From a virus, in IMG/VR virus record IMGVR_UViG_3300009609_000015, positions 1 through 43,822 of that record: a DNA stretch of 43,822 nt. One strand, 5' to 3'. This document shows, one piece after another, positions 20,682 through 29,095 of the stretch. The position numbers were made by a program, and so were the translations under genes. The notes below the pieces were generated by a model, which was not told the origin of the DNA, ran no database searches, and saw only the letters and a list, made by a program, of their open reading frames with translations. Numbering within the stretch: the stretch's first letter is position 1; every line of letters starts with the position of its first letter.

Positions 20682-21793
20682 TAATAGCCACCACCACCAC
20701 CACCAGCACGCTCAATAGGGCGGCCACGAACAACGTTCCCGATGTTCCTTGCGGCCTTCCCCGCCATGGCGCGGTTACGCGCATTCCGCTCTTCTTTCTG
20801 TTGGAGCTTGTATGCGCGAGTCTTTGCTTCAGTAGCTCCCTTTCGTGCTGCTTCCCGGCGGTTGATGGCTTGCTTCATGGTCCATTGCTGGAGTATTTCA
20901 TCCACCGAAGACTCAAAGGAGGAGCGTGCCGCTTCACCCAGATTGTTTGAGCCATCAGGATCTTCCCCAAGAGCCGCAAAGTAGTTAACCACACCTTCTA
21001 GGTCATCTTCAAGGTATCGCTTGATCTCATCGCCTTGAAGGGTGATCTCCGCACCGGAGGAATCCTTGATGGTGATAGAAGGAATAGCGTCACCGCGGGA
21101 GAAACTTTCCCGCAGCTTAGCGTTGATCTCCCCAAGGGAAATAGTGTAATCCTTGAGGGATGATAGCCCTTCCTCTCGGTCGGGGTTTTGCTTCCGAAGC
21201 AGCTCACCCTTCATACGCTCAAGCTCCGCTTGGCTTAGGGCGTCCGCAGCTTCCATGCGCTCTCGATCTACCCCGAGGCGTTCCCTCTCCACCCGGAGTT
21301 CAGACTCCGCTTGGGAGATCCTTTGGCGATCGCCCTCTAGTTTGGCGTCATCAAGCATCTGCTTCGCGCGTCCCTCCCGGTCCTTTCGGTTTGCTTCCAT
21401 CCCCTGCATGATGAAAGATAGCTTCTCTTCTCGGGCCTTCTCTCGCGCTTGGCGATTCTCTTCCTGGATCTGAGCTATGTTATTCTTCACCTGGAGGATC
21501 CCTCCAAGTGCCCCACCTATACCTCCTCCCCCGAGTAGGTTTCCTAAGGCCGCAAGGGTGTAGTCAAGCGCTTGTGAGCCACGCCCTGGTGCTTCCTGTT
21601 GCTCAGGCGGAGGGAAAGCCTCTGGGCTTTGGAGCAGCCCAGCGTAGTCAGCTGGGATCTGTGCACCGCCGAACTCGGGGAGGGAGACAGGCGGGGGCTG
21701 AACCATAGTCCCGGCAAGGGACGTAGGAGGTGCCGGACTTGTGGGAGGAGGGGTATTTGCTGGCCTAGTAGGCGGGACGAGGCCGGAGGGCAT
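20681..21793 (-). CDS. Internal virion protein with long coiled coil, 370 aa
   Basis: Residues 1-75 are Pro-rich and disordered. A Gly-rich hydrophobic stretch (ALGNLLGGGGIGGALGGILQ, about 81-100) could insert in a membrane. A long charged coiled coil follows (about 100-205, EENRQAREKAREEK and so on). The tail is basic and ends in a run of glycines. This build suits a DNA-ejection protein that lengthens the tail through the envelope. It lies between two other ejection candidates and shares short overlaps with both. Confidence 0.6.
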   Translation of the reverse strand: MPSGLVPPTRPANTPPPTSPAPPTSLAGTMVQPPPVSLPEFGGAQIPADYAGLLQSPEAFPPPEQQEAPGRGSQALDYTLAALGNLLGGGGIGGALGGILQVKNNIAQIQEENRQAREKAREEKLSFIMQGMEANRKDREGRAKQMLDDAKLEGDRQRISQAESELRVERERLGVDRERMEAADALSQAELERMKGELLRKQNPDREEGLSSLKDYTISLGEINAKLRESFSRGDAIPSITIKDSSGAEITLQGDEIKRYLEDDLEGVVNYFAALGEDPDGSNNLGEAARSSFESSVDEILQQWTMKQAINRREAARKGATEAKTRAYKLQQKEERNARNRAMAGKAARNIGNVVRGRPIERAGGGGGGY

Positions 21794-22470
21794 TATTGAA
21801 CTCTTGGGCGACCGGCATAAGCAGAGCCCACTTGTGCAGCACCACCTAGCAAGGTTTGACCTGCTTGATCCCAGAAGGATCCACCGCCACGGTAGCCTTC
21901 AGCCAGACCAGGGAAGTTCCCGAGGCGGCCCATGAGCAACTGCAAGGCTTGCTGCTGGGCATCATTAAAGAGTCCTGCACGCGCTTGGTTCATGTTGTTT
22001 GCAGCGAGGCTCTGACCTAGGCCCCCGGTGACAGCACCAATGCCAGAGCTTGAGAGGCCCGTACGGCCAAGGGCGGATTGGATCCCGGTGTTTGCTGTCT
22101 GCCCGGCTTGGCCTGCGCCTTTGAGAATCTGCGCAAACATGGGGTTGCCAGCGAGGTATTTATAGAGGTTTAGGGTATCGGTAGCTAGGCGCTCAGGGCC
22201 AAAGAAGGCTTGCATCTCCCCCGCGGCCTTAGCCCCTCGACCTCCACCGGCAGTTGCGCCGGTATCGGGGATTCCATAGGAGTTAATGGGGGGACCCTGG
22301 GACCCTGGGCGTGGCATTCCTGCAGCGACATTACCTACCATATTAGGTATGCTTCCGCCTTGGATAGATGGACCCATTCTTAGGCTTGCAAAATTAGGGG
22401 TGGGGCGGTTTATGCCTCCCATAGGCCGGCGGACAATGCCACCCATCTGGGAGTTTCTATTTACTGGCAT
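21793..22470 (-). CDS. Small internal virion protein, Gly/Ala-rich, 225 aa
   Basis: The N-terminal 80 residues are Gly/Met/Pro-rich. The rest has GQAGQTANTGIQSALGRTGL and SSSGIGAVTGGLGQSLAANN stretches, typical of podovirus ejection proteins such as the P22 gp7 or T7 gp14 group in composition. The ATG lies six bases after the -10 box of the promoter at 22477-22505, with no ribosome site, so a leaderless transcript is expected. It begins a separate three-gene ejection unit inside the minus operon. Confidence 0.55.
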   Translation of the reverse strand: MPVNRNSQMGGIVRRPMGGINRPTPNFASLRMGPSIQGGSIPNMVGNVAAGMPRPGSQGPPINSYGIPDTGATAGGGRGAKAAGEMQAFFGPERLATDTLNLYKYLAGNPMFAQILKGAGQAGQTANTGIQSALGRTGLSSSGIGAVTGGLGQSLAANNMNQARAGLFNDAQQQALQLLMGRLGNFPGLAEGYRGGGSFWDQAGQTLLGGAAQVGSAYAGRPRVQ

Positions 22471-22476
22471 ATATGT

Positions 22477-22505
22477 ATTCTACCATTTTGAGTAGGGTTT
22501 GTCAA
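22477..22505 (-). promoter_or_regulatory. Near-consensus promoter for the ejection genes
   Basis: Read on the minus strand: TTGACA (22505-22500), exactly 17 bases, then TAGAAT (22482-22477). The ATG of the next gene begins six bases later at 22470. A start site six to seven bases past the -10 box would fall on the A of that ATG. Confidence 0.75.
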
Positions 22506-22513
22506 CCTAGGGC

Positions 22514-22834
22514 TTATTCCTCGATGTTGCGCCATATCTGGACGGTGTTAGTGGTGAATAGCATGGTGGCATTGGCTAAATAACCTGCGGGGAGGCTTGA
22601 GAAGTAGGCAGCAAAAATATCTGCTGCTGGCGTGAGTTTATAGTTCTGGGTGATAATACTGACGCCTACCACAGGGAAGTTATTTGTAATGCTGTCGGCC
22701 GTCCTGGTCCTTAGGAAGAAGTTCACACCGATGCCTTGGGCAGACCATTCGATGACCGTCCCAAGAGAGAAATCTGTGACGATTTTCGTTTTGAGTATCT
22801 CTGCATACTTAGTGATCTTAGTAATGTTTGCCAT
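22514..22834 (-). CDS. Hypothetical virion-associated protein, 106 aa
   Basis: It begins MANITKITKYAEILKTKIVT and is rich in Thr, Ile and Asn, as expected for a beta-structured surface or tail component. It overlaps the beta-propeller-like gene by one base (ATG shared with the TAA stop). It is the last gene before the promoter at 22477-22505. No family is recognised. A tail-fibre accessory or adhesin cap is likely from position. Confidence 0.6.
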   Translation of the reverse strand: MANITKITKYAEILKTKIVTDFSLGTVIEWSAQGIGVNFFLRTRTADSITNNFPVVGVSIITQNYKLTPAADIFAAYFSSLPAGYLANATMLFTTNTVQIWRNIEE

Positions 22835-23475
22835 TAAACCGCCAGCATGGTGTAGATAAACTCCCCATCAAAAGTCATGCCGTTGGCATCGCCACCAGTA
22901 GTTTCACCTGTTACTCGTCGCACCACTGCTCCTGTCGCTCGATCGAGGTACACAAGATCCCGCGTGCCGCTGTCAAAAGTCTGGGTAATGAGAAACTCGC
23001 CATCGAATACTAGCCCATTAAGAAGAATGGGAATGGTGTATTGTTTGCTGATACCATTGGTAGAGCGGTCAAGCTGGAATAGGATTGTAGTGCCCTCAGC
23101 TAAGATGTTAATGTAGTGGCCCCAAAGATAATGGCCATCGAAAGCTATGGCAATGGGGCTTTGAGAAAAGACCGAACCTATTAAGTTAACGCGAGCGCCT
23201 GACCGATCAAGCTGGCCAATGCCTGCGTTCCCTGAGACGGGGCCCCAGAAGTATTCCCCATCGAATACAATATCCTCATACGTCTCAACAGGGCTGATAG
23301 TTGTAGTCTTCGTAATGACATATGGTTGGTCAATATACGTTAGGTTTGCATCTGAGGCTACTAGCTGATGGCCGTCAAAGGTTAAACCACGAAATACCGT
23401 AGCAGGGAACATGGTGGGTGCTTGGTTTACCACCACGTTATCGCGGGTCCGCTTATAGATAATTGCTACAGCCAT
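22834..23475 (-). CDS. FDG-repeat beta-propeller-like protein, 213 aa
   Basis: Five repeats share a pattern h-x-FDG-[EH]-x-h-x: LTFDGHQLVAS, IVFDGEYFWGP, IAFDGHYLWGH, LVFDGEFLITQ and MTFDGEFIYTM, spaced about 40 residues apart with intervening QLDR-type strands. Such repeats form propeller blades. The gene follows the fibre gene, so the protein probably sits on the fibre or receptor-binding tip. No enzyme motif is visible. A similar repeat style occurs in bacterial surface proteins that contact glycans. Confidence 0.65.
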   Translation of the reverse strand: MAVAIIYKRTRDNVVVNQAPTMFPATVFRGLTFDGHQLVASDANLTYIDQPYVITKTTTISPVETYEDIVFDGEYFWGPVSGNAGIGQLDRSGARVNLIGSVFSQSPIAIAFDGHYLWGHYINILAEGTTILFQLDRSTNGISKQYTIPILLNGLVFDGEFLITQTFDSGTRDLVYLDRATGAVVRRVTGETTGGDANGMTFDGEFIYTMLAV

Positions 23476-25772
23476 TAGTTCTTAAGGATGAGTGTGGCGT
23501 TTGACACTACAAATGTCGCCGAGGCTGAGGTCCCTTGGCAAACAATCCTGAAGCGAATGAAGTCGCCCACGCAAGTACCTGAGTAGCATCGAGAGATTCC
23601 CGGGGTGGTTCCTACAGCTACGTCATCATAGAGGAGCTGACCCCAGAAGTCATTTCGGTAGGCAAACCAAGTGGTGCCGCCATCGTTCGAGAACTCGCAA
23701 ATGACCTGTATATCAGTCGGGGCATTCGCCCGGAAGACGCTCCAGAGGAACATGAAATCGCGGGCGCGCGAGCAATCTACTGTAGCTGAGGTTGCTGTGG
23801 TGGGCGAGTCATCATAAGTGATATTAAGTGCCGTTAAGGTAGTTCGGCTATACTTAACAATGTCGGAGATATGAAGTCCACGATCATCCGTTGCGCCAGT
23901 TGTGTTAGCGTTAGCTACCTCATTAGAGACTCTATCGTAGGTAGTACCGCTCTGCCGGCGCCCATGTACATACGATCCTACAATGGGCGTGGTAGGATTA
24001 GCTACGTTATCCGCAAGGGTAGCAGCATCAGGAAGTTCGGTGTTTGACCACAGGCGCCCTGTGCTATCAGTAAGGAGTGGGACGTAATCGCCATTCGCAG
24101 CGGTTGCGGCAGCAGTGTCCGCTCGGACGGCCAGGGCCATGACACCCACGTCTCCTGAGGCATGCGCGGAATCCTCTGCCTTCCCCAGGTCAGATGCGCC
24201 GGAGCCAGGAACAAGAGTGGTGACAAGCCTCCCTGAGGAGTCTGTAAGGAGGATTTGCGCATTCGTTCCATCATAGCCAGCAACGAGGCGTGCTTTGTTA
24301 TCCCCAATGGCTTCCCCATCATCTACCATATAGGCAGGAATGATGTGGCCTTCCTCTGCGGTGACTCTTATTGCACGGGCATAATCACTTTGGACCGGGG
24401 TACCCACATCCACTTGGGCTGAGATCGTGGAGATGCGCACTTCCACGCCAGCGGCGGGATCAGCATAAGCCACAAGAAGGATGGCTTCTAGCTCATCTAC
24501 AGTCCAAGGCGCTGAGGTAAAGGGATTTTCCTGCTGAAGCCACGCGACAAGCTGGTAAGACGAAGATCCACCAATATTTGTGTCGGTGGTAAGGTAGGTC
24601 ACATCACTTGAGCCAGAGCTGTTGAAAGCAAGGATGGCTACACGATTGACATAGCTACCTGCGGTAGTAGCGCGGGTGATGTTACAAAACTGAACTGCAT
24701 TGATAGGTGCGCTAAGACCTGCGGGATGGGTTTGCGTGAAAGACTGCCACCTATCGCCTGTACCTGAAACGGCAATATAAGATGTATCCCCATCATGCGG
24801 TATTGTACAAGCCTGATACCTATTAGGTGCGGCATGTGTCCCACCCCACACACTCGCAAGAAGACCATCCGCCGTAAGGCTCAAGGCATACACCGAGCCT
24901 TCAGGCGGGTAATCAATAACATTGATGGATGCACCTGCTTCAAGCATGATGTCATCCACAATCATGGTGTAGGTTCCTGCAGAAGCAGCCTTACCAAAGA
25001 CAATGTTTACTACTGCATTGGATGCCGCAGGCGTGGCTGAGATTTCAATGCCACGGTTAAGTAGCAGGGTATGAGAACCTGAACCGGCAGATTCATACTT
25101 GCCGACTAGTTCATACCAAGTATCCACCAAGAGGGGTGTGGTACCAAGCGTTCCATCTAGGGATAGGATACCTCCACTTGTGAGGGAAAGAACGCTTTGA
25201 TCTGCACCAGCTGCACCTTCTAGGGTAAGAATGGTGCGCGTAGCGTCGGGGAGGGCGCTAAAGCGTACCCACGCACGCCAAGAGACCGCATTGGAAGCCA
25301 CCGTAGTCGAGGTTTGGCCATCAGCATCAATGATGAAGGCCATACTAAAGCTAGCAGCGGCAGCTCCATTGTTGGTAATAGTTGCAGCATAAGTCCCTGA
25401 GTGGACTGTAGTGCTTTGAATAACTACATTACCAGTGAGGGCATCCCCATTCAGGTTAATAAAGGTATTAAGCTCAAAACCCTCAATGCGCGTGATAATG
25501 TGATCGGATAAATCAACGGTATCAGCAAAATCCGAAGCGCGCCCGAAGGAAAGGATCCCCTCGGTGGCATCATGTACTACTTCAAACTCATCTACTTCAT
25601 TTGGGCAGCAACTACTCACTGTACTACCTGAAGCCCCAGTTGCACCAGGCTGCCCAGCAAGGATACCTGCCCGTGCCACTTGGTCAAGGAAGCGATCAAT
25701 CTTGAAGAAATATTGGCGACTCCGCTCATCCTTGATCTCCGGTATGGCATTAAGACCTTCCCAGGTTCTCAT
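23475..25772 (-). CDS. Tail fibre/receptor-binding protein, 765 aa
   Basis: The N-terminus (to residue about 35) is a polar attachment helix. A short collagen-like GQPGATGASG segment follows. Residues about 95-280 resemble a LamG/concanavalin jelly roll: a GTYAATITNNGAAAASFSMA strand pair, VSWRAWVRFSALPDA and DTWYELVGKYESAGSGSHTL. The middle carries DSSGRL and DSTGRLW repeats common in fibre shafts, and the C-terminus is a beta domain with FEFSNDGGTTWF-like strands. This looks like the main adsorption protein. It overlaps the tail-hub gene by four bases. Confidence 0.7.
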   Translation of the reverse strand: MRTWEGLNAIPEIKDERSRQYFFKIDRFLDQVARAGILAGQPGATGASGSTVSSCCPNEVDEFEVVHDATEGILSFGRASDFADTVDLSDHIITRIEGFELNTFINLNGDALTGNVVIQSTTVHSGTYAATITNNGAAAASFSMAFIIDADGQTSTTVASNAVSWRAWVRFSALPDATRTILTLEGAAGADQSVLSLTSGGILSLDGTLGTTPLLVDTWYELVGKYESAGSGSHTLLLNRGIEISATPAASNAVVNIVFGKAASAGTYTMIVDDIMLEAGASINVIDYPPEGSVYALSLTADGLLASVWGGTHAAPNRYQACTIPHDGDTSYIAVSGTGDRWQSFTQTHPAGLSAPINAVQFCNITRATTAGSYVNRVAILAFNSSGSSDVTYLTTDTNIGGSSSYQLVAWLQQENPFTSAPWTVDELEAILLVAYADPAAGVEVRISTISAQVDVGTPVQSDYARAIRVTAEEGHIIPAYMVDDGEAIGDNKARLVAGYDGTNAQILLTDSSGRLVTTLVPGSGASDLGKAEDSAHASGDVGVMALAVRADTAAATAANGDYVPLLTDSTGRLWSNTELPDAATLADNVANPTTPIVGSYVHGRRQSGTTYDRVSNEVANANTTGATDDRGLHISDIVKYSRTTLTALNITYDDSPTTATSATVDCSRARDFMFLWSVFRANAPTDIQVICEFSNDGGTTWFAYRNDFWGQLLYDDVAVGTTPGISRCYSGTCVGDFIRFRIVCQGTSASATFVVSNATLILKN

Positions 25773-27679
25773 CGGCCCTTCGTTACCTTGTGCTCAAAAC
25801 CCACATAATGGAGCGCCGCCGCAGAGGTGATGGTTGCGCCGAAAGCCTCCCCATTCCCATGCAGCTCTAAACGCACAAGGCGGTTCTCCGTAGTTGATGG
25901 GGTGAAGGACTTCGAGGTATCCGTAGTGATATTTGCATCCGACCGCCGAGCGCGAATGGCTATGTTATGCGTCCCACCAGTGTAAGGACCACAAAGGATG
26001 CGCACACGCTCTACATATGTCTCAGTGTCAAGGGAGCCAGCCTCGGGGTAGATGAGCCTGGTGGTCGCCGTGACCGTCCCCCCCGAGTCGGTTACATCTT
26101 CCTCAAAGACATTGGTGGTAGAAGCCAAGGCTTGATACGTTAAGGCGTTATAATCTGCTGCGCGTGTATCGAGGGATGTAGGCCCAGCTACCTTAAGGAA
26201 ACCACCTTCTTTGAGGTGTTGCGGGTGATATGAAAGGATAAGGAGGCGATTGTTCGGTGCGCCTGACCCAGCAGCAATGTAATAGAAGAACAAACACCAT
26301 AGGTGTTGGACATTGAGGAGTATAGCTGATCCAAGCTCATCTTTATCCACCAAGGTATCCCAATCAATGTCTTGGGTGAGAAGCCTGGTGCTGAAGCCAT
26401 CAGTCATGTACAAGCCATCATGGCTGACGTATGCTAAACGGGGAGCTGAATCCACCATGGCAAAGATACAAGCTGCATCTGGTCCCATGATCCCATGGTT
26501 AGGCGATATAAGCTGTCGTACTCGTCCGCGGTTAAAGTCAGAGTCAGTCTCAAGGGGAAGGTAGTTAACACGCCATATCTGACTCTGAAGCCCTACAATG
26601 AGGGTTTCCCCTAAACCCTTGATGTTTGTTACGGTATCAGCTTGTTTCGTGGAGAAGCCAATGAAGTATAGCTCAGGGAAGGAGTGCGGTAAGCCAGGGA
26701 AGCTATACCGAATTATATTGCTGTTCTCTGTATCATTCACTACTACAGAGTCTTCAAAGACATCCCCAGTGTCCCAAAGTGGGGGCGGAATATCACGAGA
26801 AAAACTAGCCGCAGGGGCTCCTGCTACAGATATGGTTATTGCACCATAAGGCACATCAGAAGCAATACCTGTATCATCAAAGGTTGTAGTAGCAGGTACC
26901 CCAGGTATAGTTACCTCTCCGACTAACACACCAAAGGGAAAGATCCCTGGTTGCTCCCCAGACCCAATAGTGGTGTCAAGAGATTCAATAGACCTATAAA
27001 TCCTCCATCTAGTGGCGTGATCTGTGTGCTTAGTGAGATACTGGGCCAAACCATATGGTATGGTAATAGTTACCGTGTCATCATCTGTGGTAACATTAGA
27101 GAATTGTGCCGCTAAAGGGGCAACCCCTGCACTCTCTAAGCCATTACTGTGGTTATATTCCGTGATCCAATAACCATAATGCCCTAAGCCTAAAGTTTCC
27201 CACCCATCTCCACCTGCGTTAGCTGTGCTTACCGTCCAATCATTAGAGTCTGTAGGCTCCATACCATGCGGGATTGTGGATGCAGCACCCCCACCCGCGG
27301 CTGCTGCAATAGGTGTATCTGTCCCATTAGAGATAAAGTATTCAGTGTTAGCCTCATTATAGTGGATGGATTCCACTCGAAGCCCAGTAGTAACCCCTGT
27401 GCGTAAGTCCGTCCATACTCCCAGGGGATTGGTTTGCCATACTGTCCCATGCGCAATAATGGTGTAATCAGTATCGAGTTCAAATGGAATGGCTCGAAGC
27501 CCAGTGATGTTCACTCCCACCGTAGGCATGAATTGCGCCCGTGCCTTGATGGGGGAGATAGCTTGGTTAAAGGGCCTATAAATCCCGTTGAGCGCCTGGG
27601 AAAGCTCCCCTTCATTAAGAAGGGAAGCATCCCGAGCAGTAACTAGCCCCCCGGAAAGTGGCTCAATATGAAGGGCCAT
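25769..27679 (-). CDS. Tail hub / stopper-like beta protein, 636 aa
   Basis: The sequence is Thr/Asp-rich and beta throughout, with WRVNYLP, RLAYVSHDGLYMTDGF and RLLILSYHPQ strands that suggest a propeller. It begins MALHIEPLSGGLVTARDASL, a start I associate with podovirus tail-hub or stopper proteins, where GG-L-x-T-x-x-D segments follow the first strands. It sits between the adaptor and the fibre. A role in closing the portal channel or carrying fibres is inferred from position. Confidence 0.6.
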   Translation of the reverse strand: MALHIEPLSGGLVTARDASLLNEGELSQALNGIYRPFNQAISPIKARAQFMPTVGVNITGLRAIPFELDTDYTIIAHGTVWQTNPLGVWTDLRTGVTTGLRVESIHYNEANTEYFISNGTDTPIAAAAGGGAASTIPHGMEPTDSNDWTVSTANAGGDGWETLGLGHYGYWITEYNHSNGLESAGVAPLAAQFSNVTTDDDTVTITIPYGLAQYLTKHTDHATRWRIYRSIESLDTTIGSGEQPGIFPFGVLVGEVTIPGVPATTTFDDTGIASDVPYGAITISVAGAPAASFSRDIPPPLWDTGDVFEDSVVVNDTENSNIIRYSFPGLPHSFPELYFIGFSTKQADTVTNIKGLGETLIVGLQSQIWRVNYLPLETDSDFNRGRVRQLISPNHGIMGPDAACIFAMVDSAPRLAYVSHDGLYMTDGFSTRLLTQDIDWDTLVDKDELGSAILLNVQHLWCLFFYYIAAGSGAPNNRLLILSYHPQHLKEGGFLKVAGPTSLDTRAADYNALTYQALASTTNVFEEDVTDSGGTVTATTRLIYPEAGSLDTETYVERVRILCGPYTGGTHNIAIRARRSDANITTDTSKSFTPSTTENRLVRLELHGNGEAFGATITSAAALHYVGFEHKVTKGR

Positions 27680-28380
27680 TAAAAGCCGTCGATCTCAGCG
27701 AGGATATTAGCCACAGAGTCCAGCGGATACCTAAAGGACGCGGCCGCTGCAGGAAGGAAGCCCTCATCCTGATCCGGCGAGAACTGATCTTCCTGAATCA
27801 TCATTTGAAGGAAGCGATCAGCGCGGGCTTGATAATACTGGGCGCGTCCCTCATTCTCTGAATGATTCTGGAGGAGAGTTGCTCTGGCTTGCATAATGGC
27901 CCAGGGCTGGTACCTTTCCACAATGTCAAGCGCTGTTCCATCTACGCTTGGGGTAGCAATGAGCTTATAATACCTAACCCGCGCAGTGTCCGCCGCCCCC
28001 GGAGGTGGGATAAACCTAATCTTACTTACGGTGTTCGAGGTCCTGAGGATGGTGTACGAGAAAGGCGTCCCGTTCGATGAGGGGTCTGATGCAACCCTAT
28101 CCCAGAGCCTCTGAGGAATGTGCATAAGGGGACGCTTGTTCCCGAGAAGTCTAGCATCATACACCTTTCGCATGTCCCCTGCGGTGAAGGTGTAATCCTC
28201 GGTTCCTGCAACTAGTACGATGTCCTCAAAGGTAAGGAGCCACTCCCAATCCCGCATGTTAAGCTCGGAGATAGCATGTTGGATCTCCTCGCCTGCTTCC
28301 GTAAGGAGGTCTGTATCCGTTGACTTTCCAATTACCTCAGCTACTTGGGCCTTTGCCTGCGCGAAAGTTAAGATTGCGAT
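27679..28380 (-). CDS. Head-tail adaptor protein, probable ATC start, 233 aa
   Basis: From ATG 28257 the frame gives 192 residues beginning MRDWEWLLTFEDIVL. The open frame upstream reads well as an adaptor N-terminus: TIAILTFAQAKAQVAEVIGK, then STDTDLLTEAGEEIQHAISE and LN joining that Met. No ATG, GTG, TTG or CTG occurs in this extension. ATC at 28380, five bases after the previous stop, is the likeliest start. The middle (FIPPPGAADTARVRYYKL) matches gp4/gp6-type adaptors that bind beneath the portal. Its 3' end overlaps the tail-hub gene by one base. Confidence 0.6.
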   Translation of the reverse strand: MAILTFAQAKAQVAEVIGKSTDTDLLTEAGEEIQHAISELNMRDWEWLLTFEDIVLVAGTEDYTFTAGDMRKVYDARLLGNKRPLMHIPQRLWDRVASDPSSNGTPFSYTILRTSNTVSKIRFIPPPGAADTARVRYYKLIATPSVDGTALDIVERYQPWAIMQARATLLQNHSENEGRAQYYQARADRFLQMMIQEDQFSPDQDEGFLPAAAASFRYPLDSVANILAEIDGF

Positions 28381-28384
28381 GGTA

Positions 28385-29095
28385 TTACTCTACAAGCGTC
28401 AGTCCGTAGGACGTGCGCAATTTTGGCTTCATAGACTTAGCCCACCCCCAACATCCACCCACATCAGCGTCCTTGACTGTCGATATAAGCCTCTTGGCTA
28501 GGGGGACAAAATCCCCCGTGAAGTCCACGATATACCCACGTCCCTGTGGGTCTACGCCCCACGCGACCAAGCCCCCATCATCCTCGTAGAACTTCACACA
28601 ATCCGCCTCCAAACATCTGCGCGTCTGCGTGGCCGGCTTGAGAAGTTCCATGCGCGCCCCGGTCTTCTCCACGTCGCTGGGGTAGCCCAACTCGGGGGGG
28701 GAGGTGACGAAGAACGTATATCGTATGTGCTCCGACCACCGCCTCCCCCGAGTTAGGCGATACTGGAATGGACGCACATCAATCATGGAAGGGGCGTTCC
28801 ACGCCGTCGGCTGCCCCCCAATGCCTTCAACCCAGTCGATGAGTGCGTCTACAGAGGAAGGCCGTGAAGCGGCGGACAGGATCAAGCCTTGATAAGGTGC
28901 CGCCGTGGGAAACTCGTTTAGGTCCCTGACGATAAGCGCGGTGGTTAAGGAACCACCTTCCCAAGCTCCAACAACTACTGGGCGGTCGGCCTCTAGCCAC
29001 GAGGGCGTGACAAAGAGAGAGGTTTGGTGGGAATTAGCAACTAACCGCTCCCATTCCTTGGAAGCGGTATTCGCGGGCTTGGCTTGGATACTCAT
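28385..29095 (-). CDS. FemAB/Acetyltransf_6-like acyltransferase, 236 aa
   Basis: The opening SKEWERLVANSHQTSLFVTP-SWL is the usual FemAB-like N-terminus, followed by PYQGLILSAASRP and an APSMIDVRPFQ strand. The second half (TGARMELLKPATQTRRCLEA, then KFYEDDGG) fits the second GNAT subdomain. Relatives transfer aminoacyl or acyl groups to cell-wall precursors or sugars. It overlaps the glycosyltransferase gene by four bases and sits inside the head/tail genes, so it may modify a virion glycan or the host surface. The family call is by pattern only. Confidence 0.55.
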   Translation of the reverse strand: MSIQAKPANTASKEWERLVANSHQTSLFVTPSWLEADRPVVVGAWEGGSLTTALIVRDLNEFPTAAPYQGLILSAASRPSSVDALIDWVEGIGGQPTAWNAPSMIDVRPFQYRLTRGRRWSEHIRYTFFVTSPPELGYPSDVEKTGARMELLKPATQTRRCLEADCVKFYEDDGGLVAWGVDPQGRGYIVDFTGDFVPLAKRLISTVKDADVGGCWGWAKSMKPKLRTSYGLTLVE

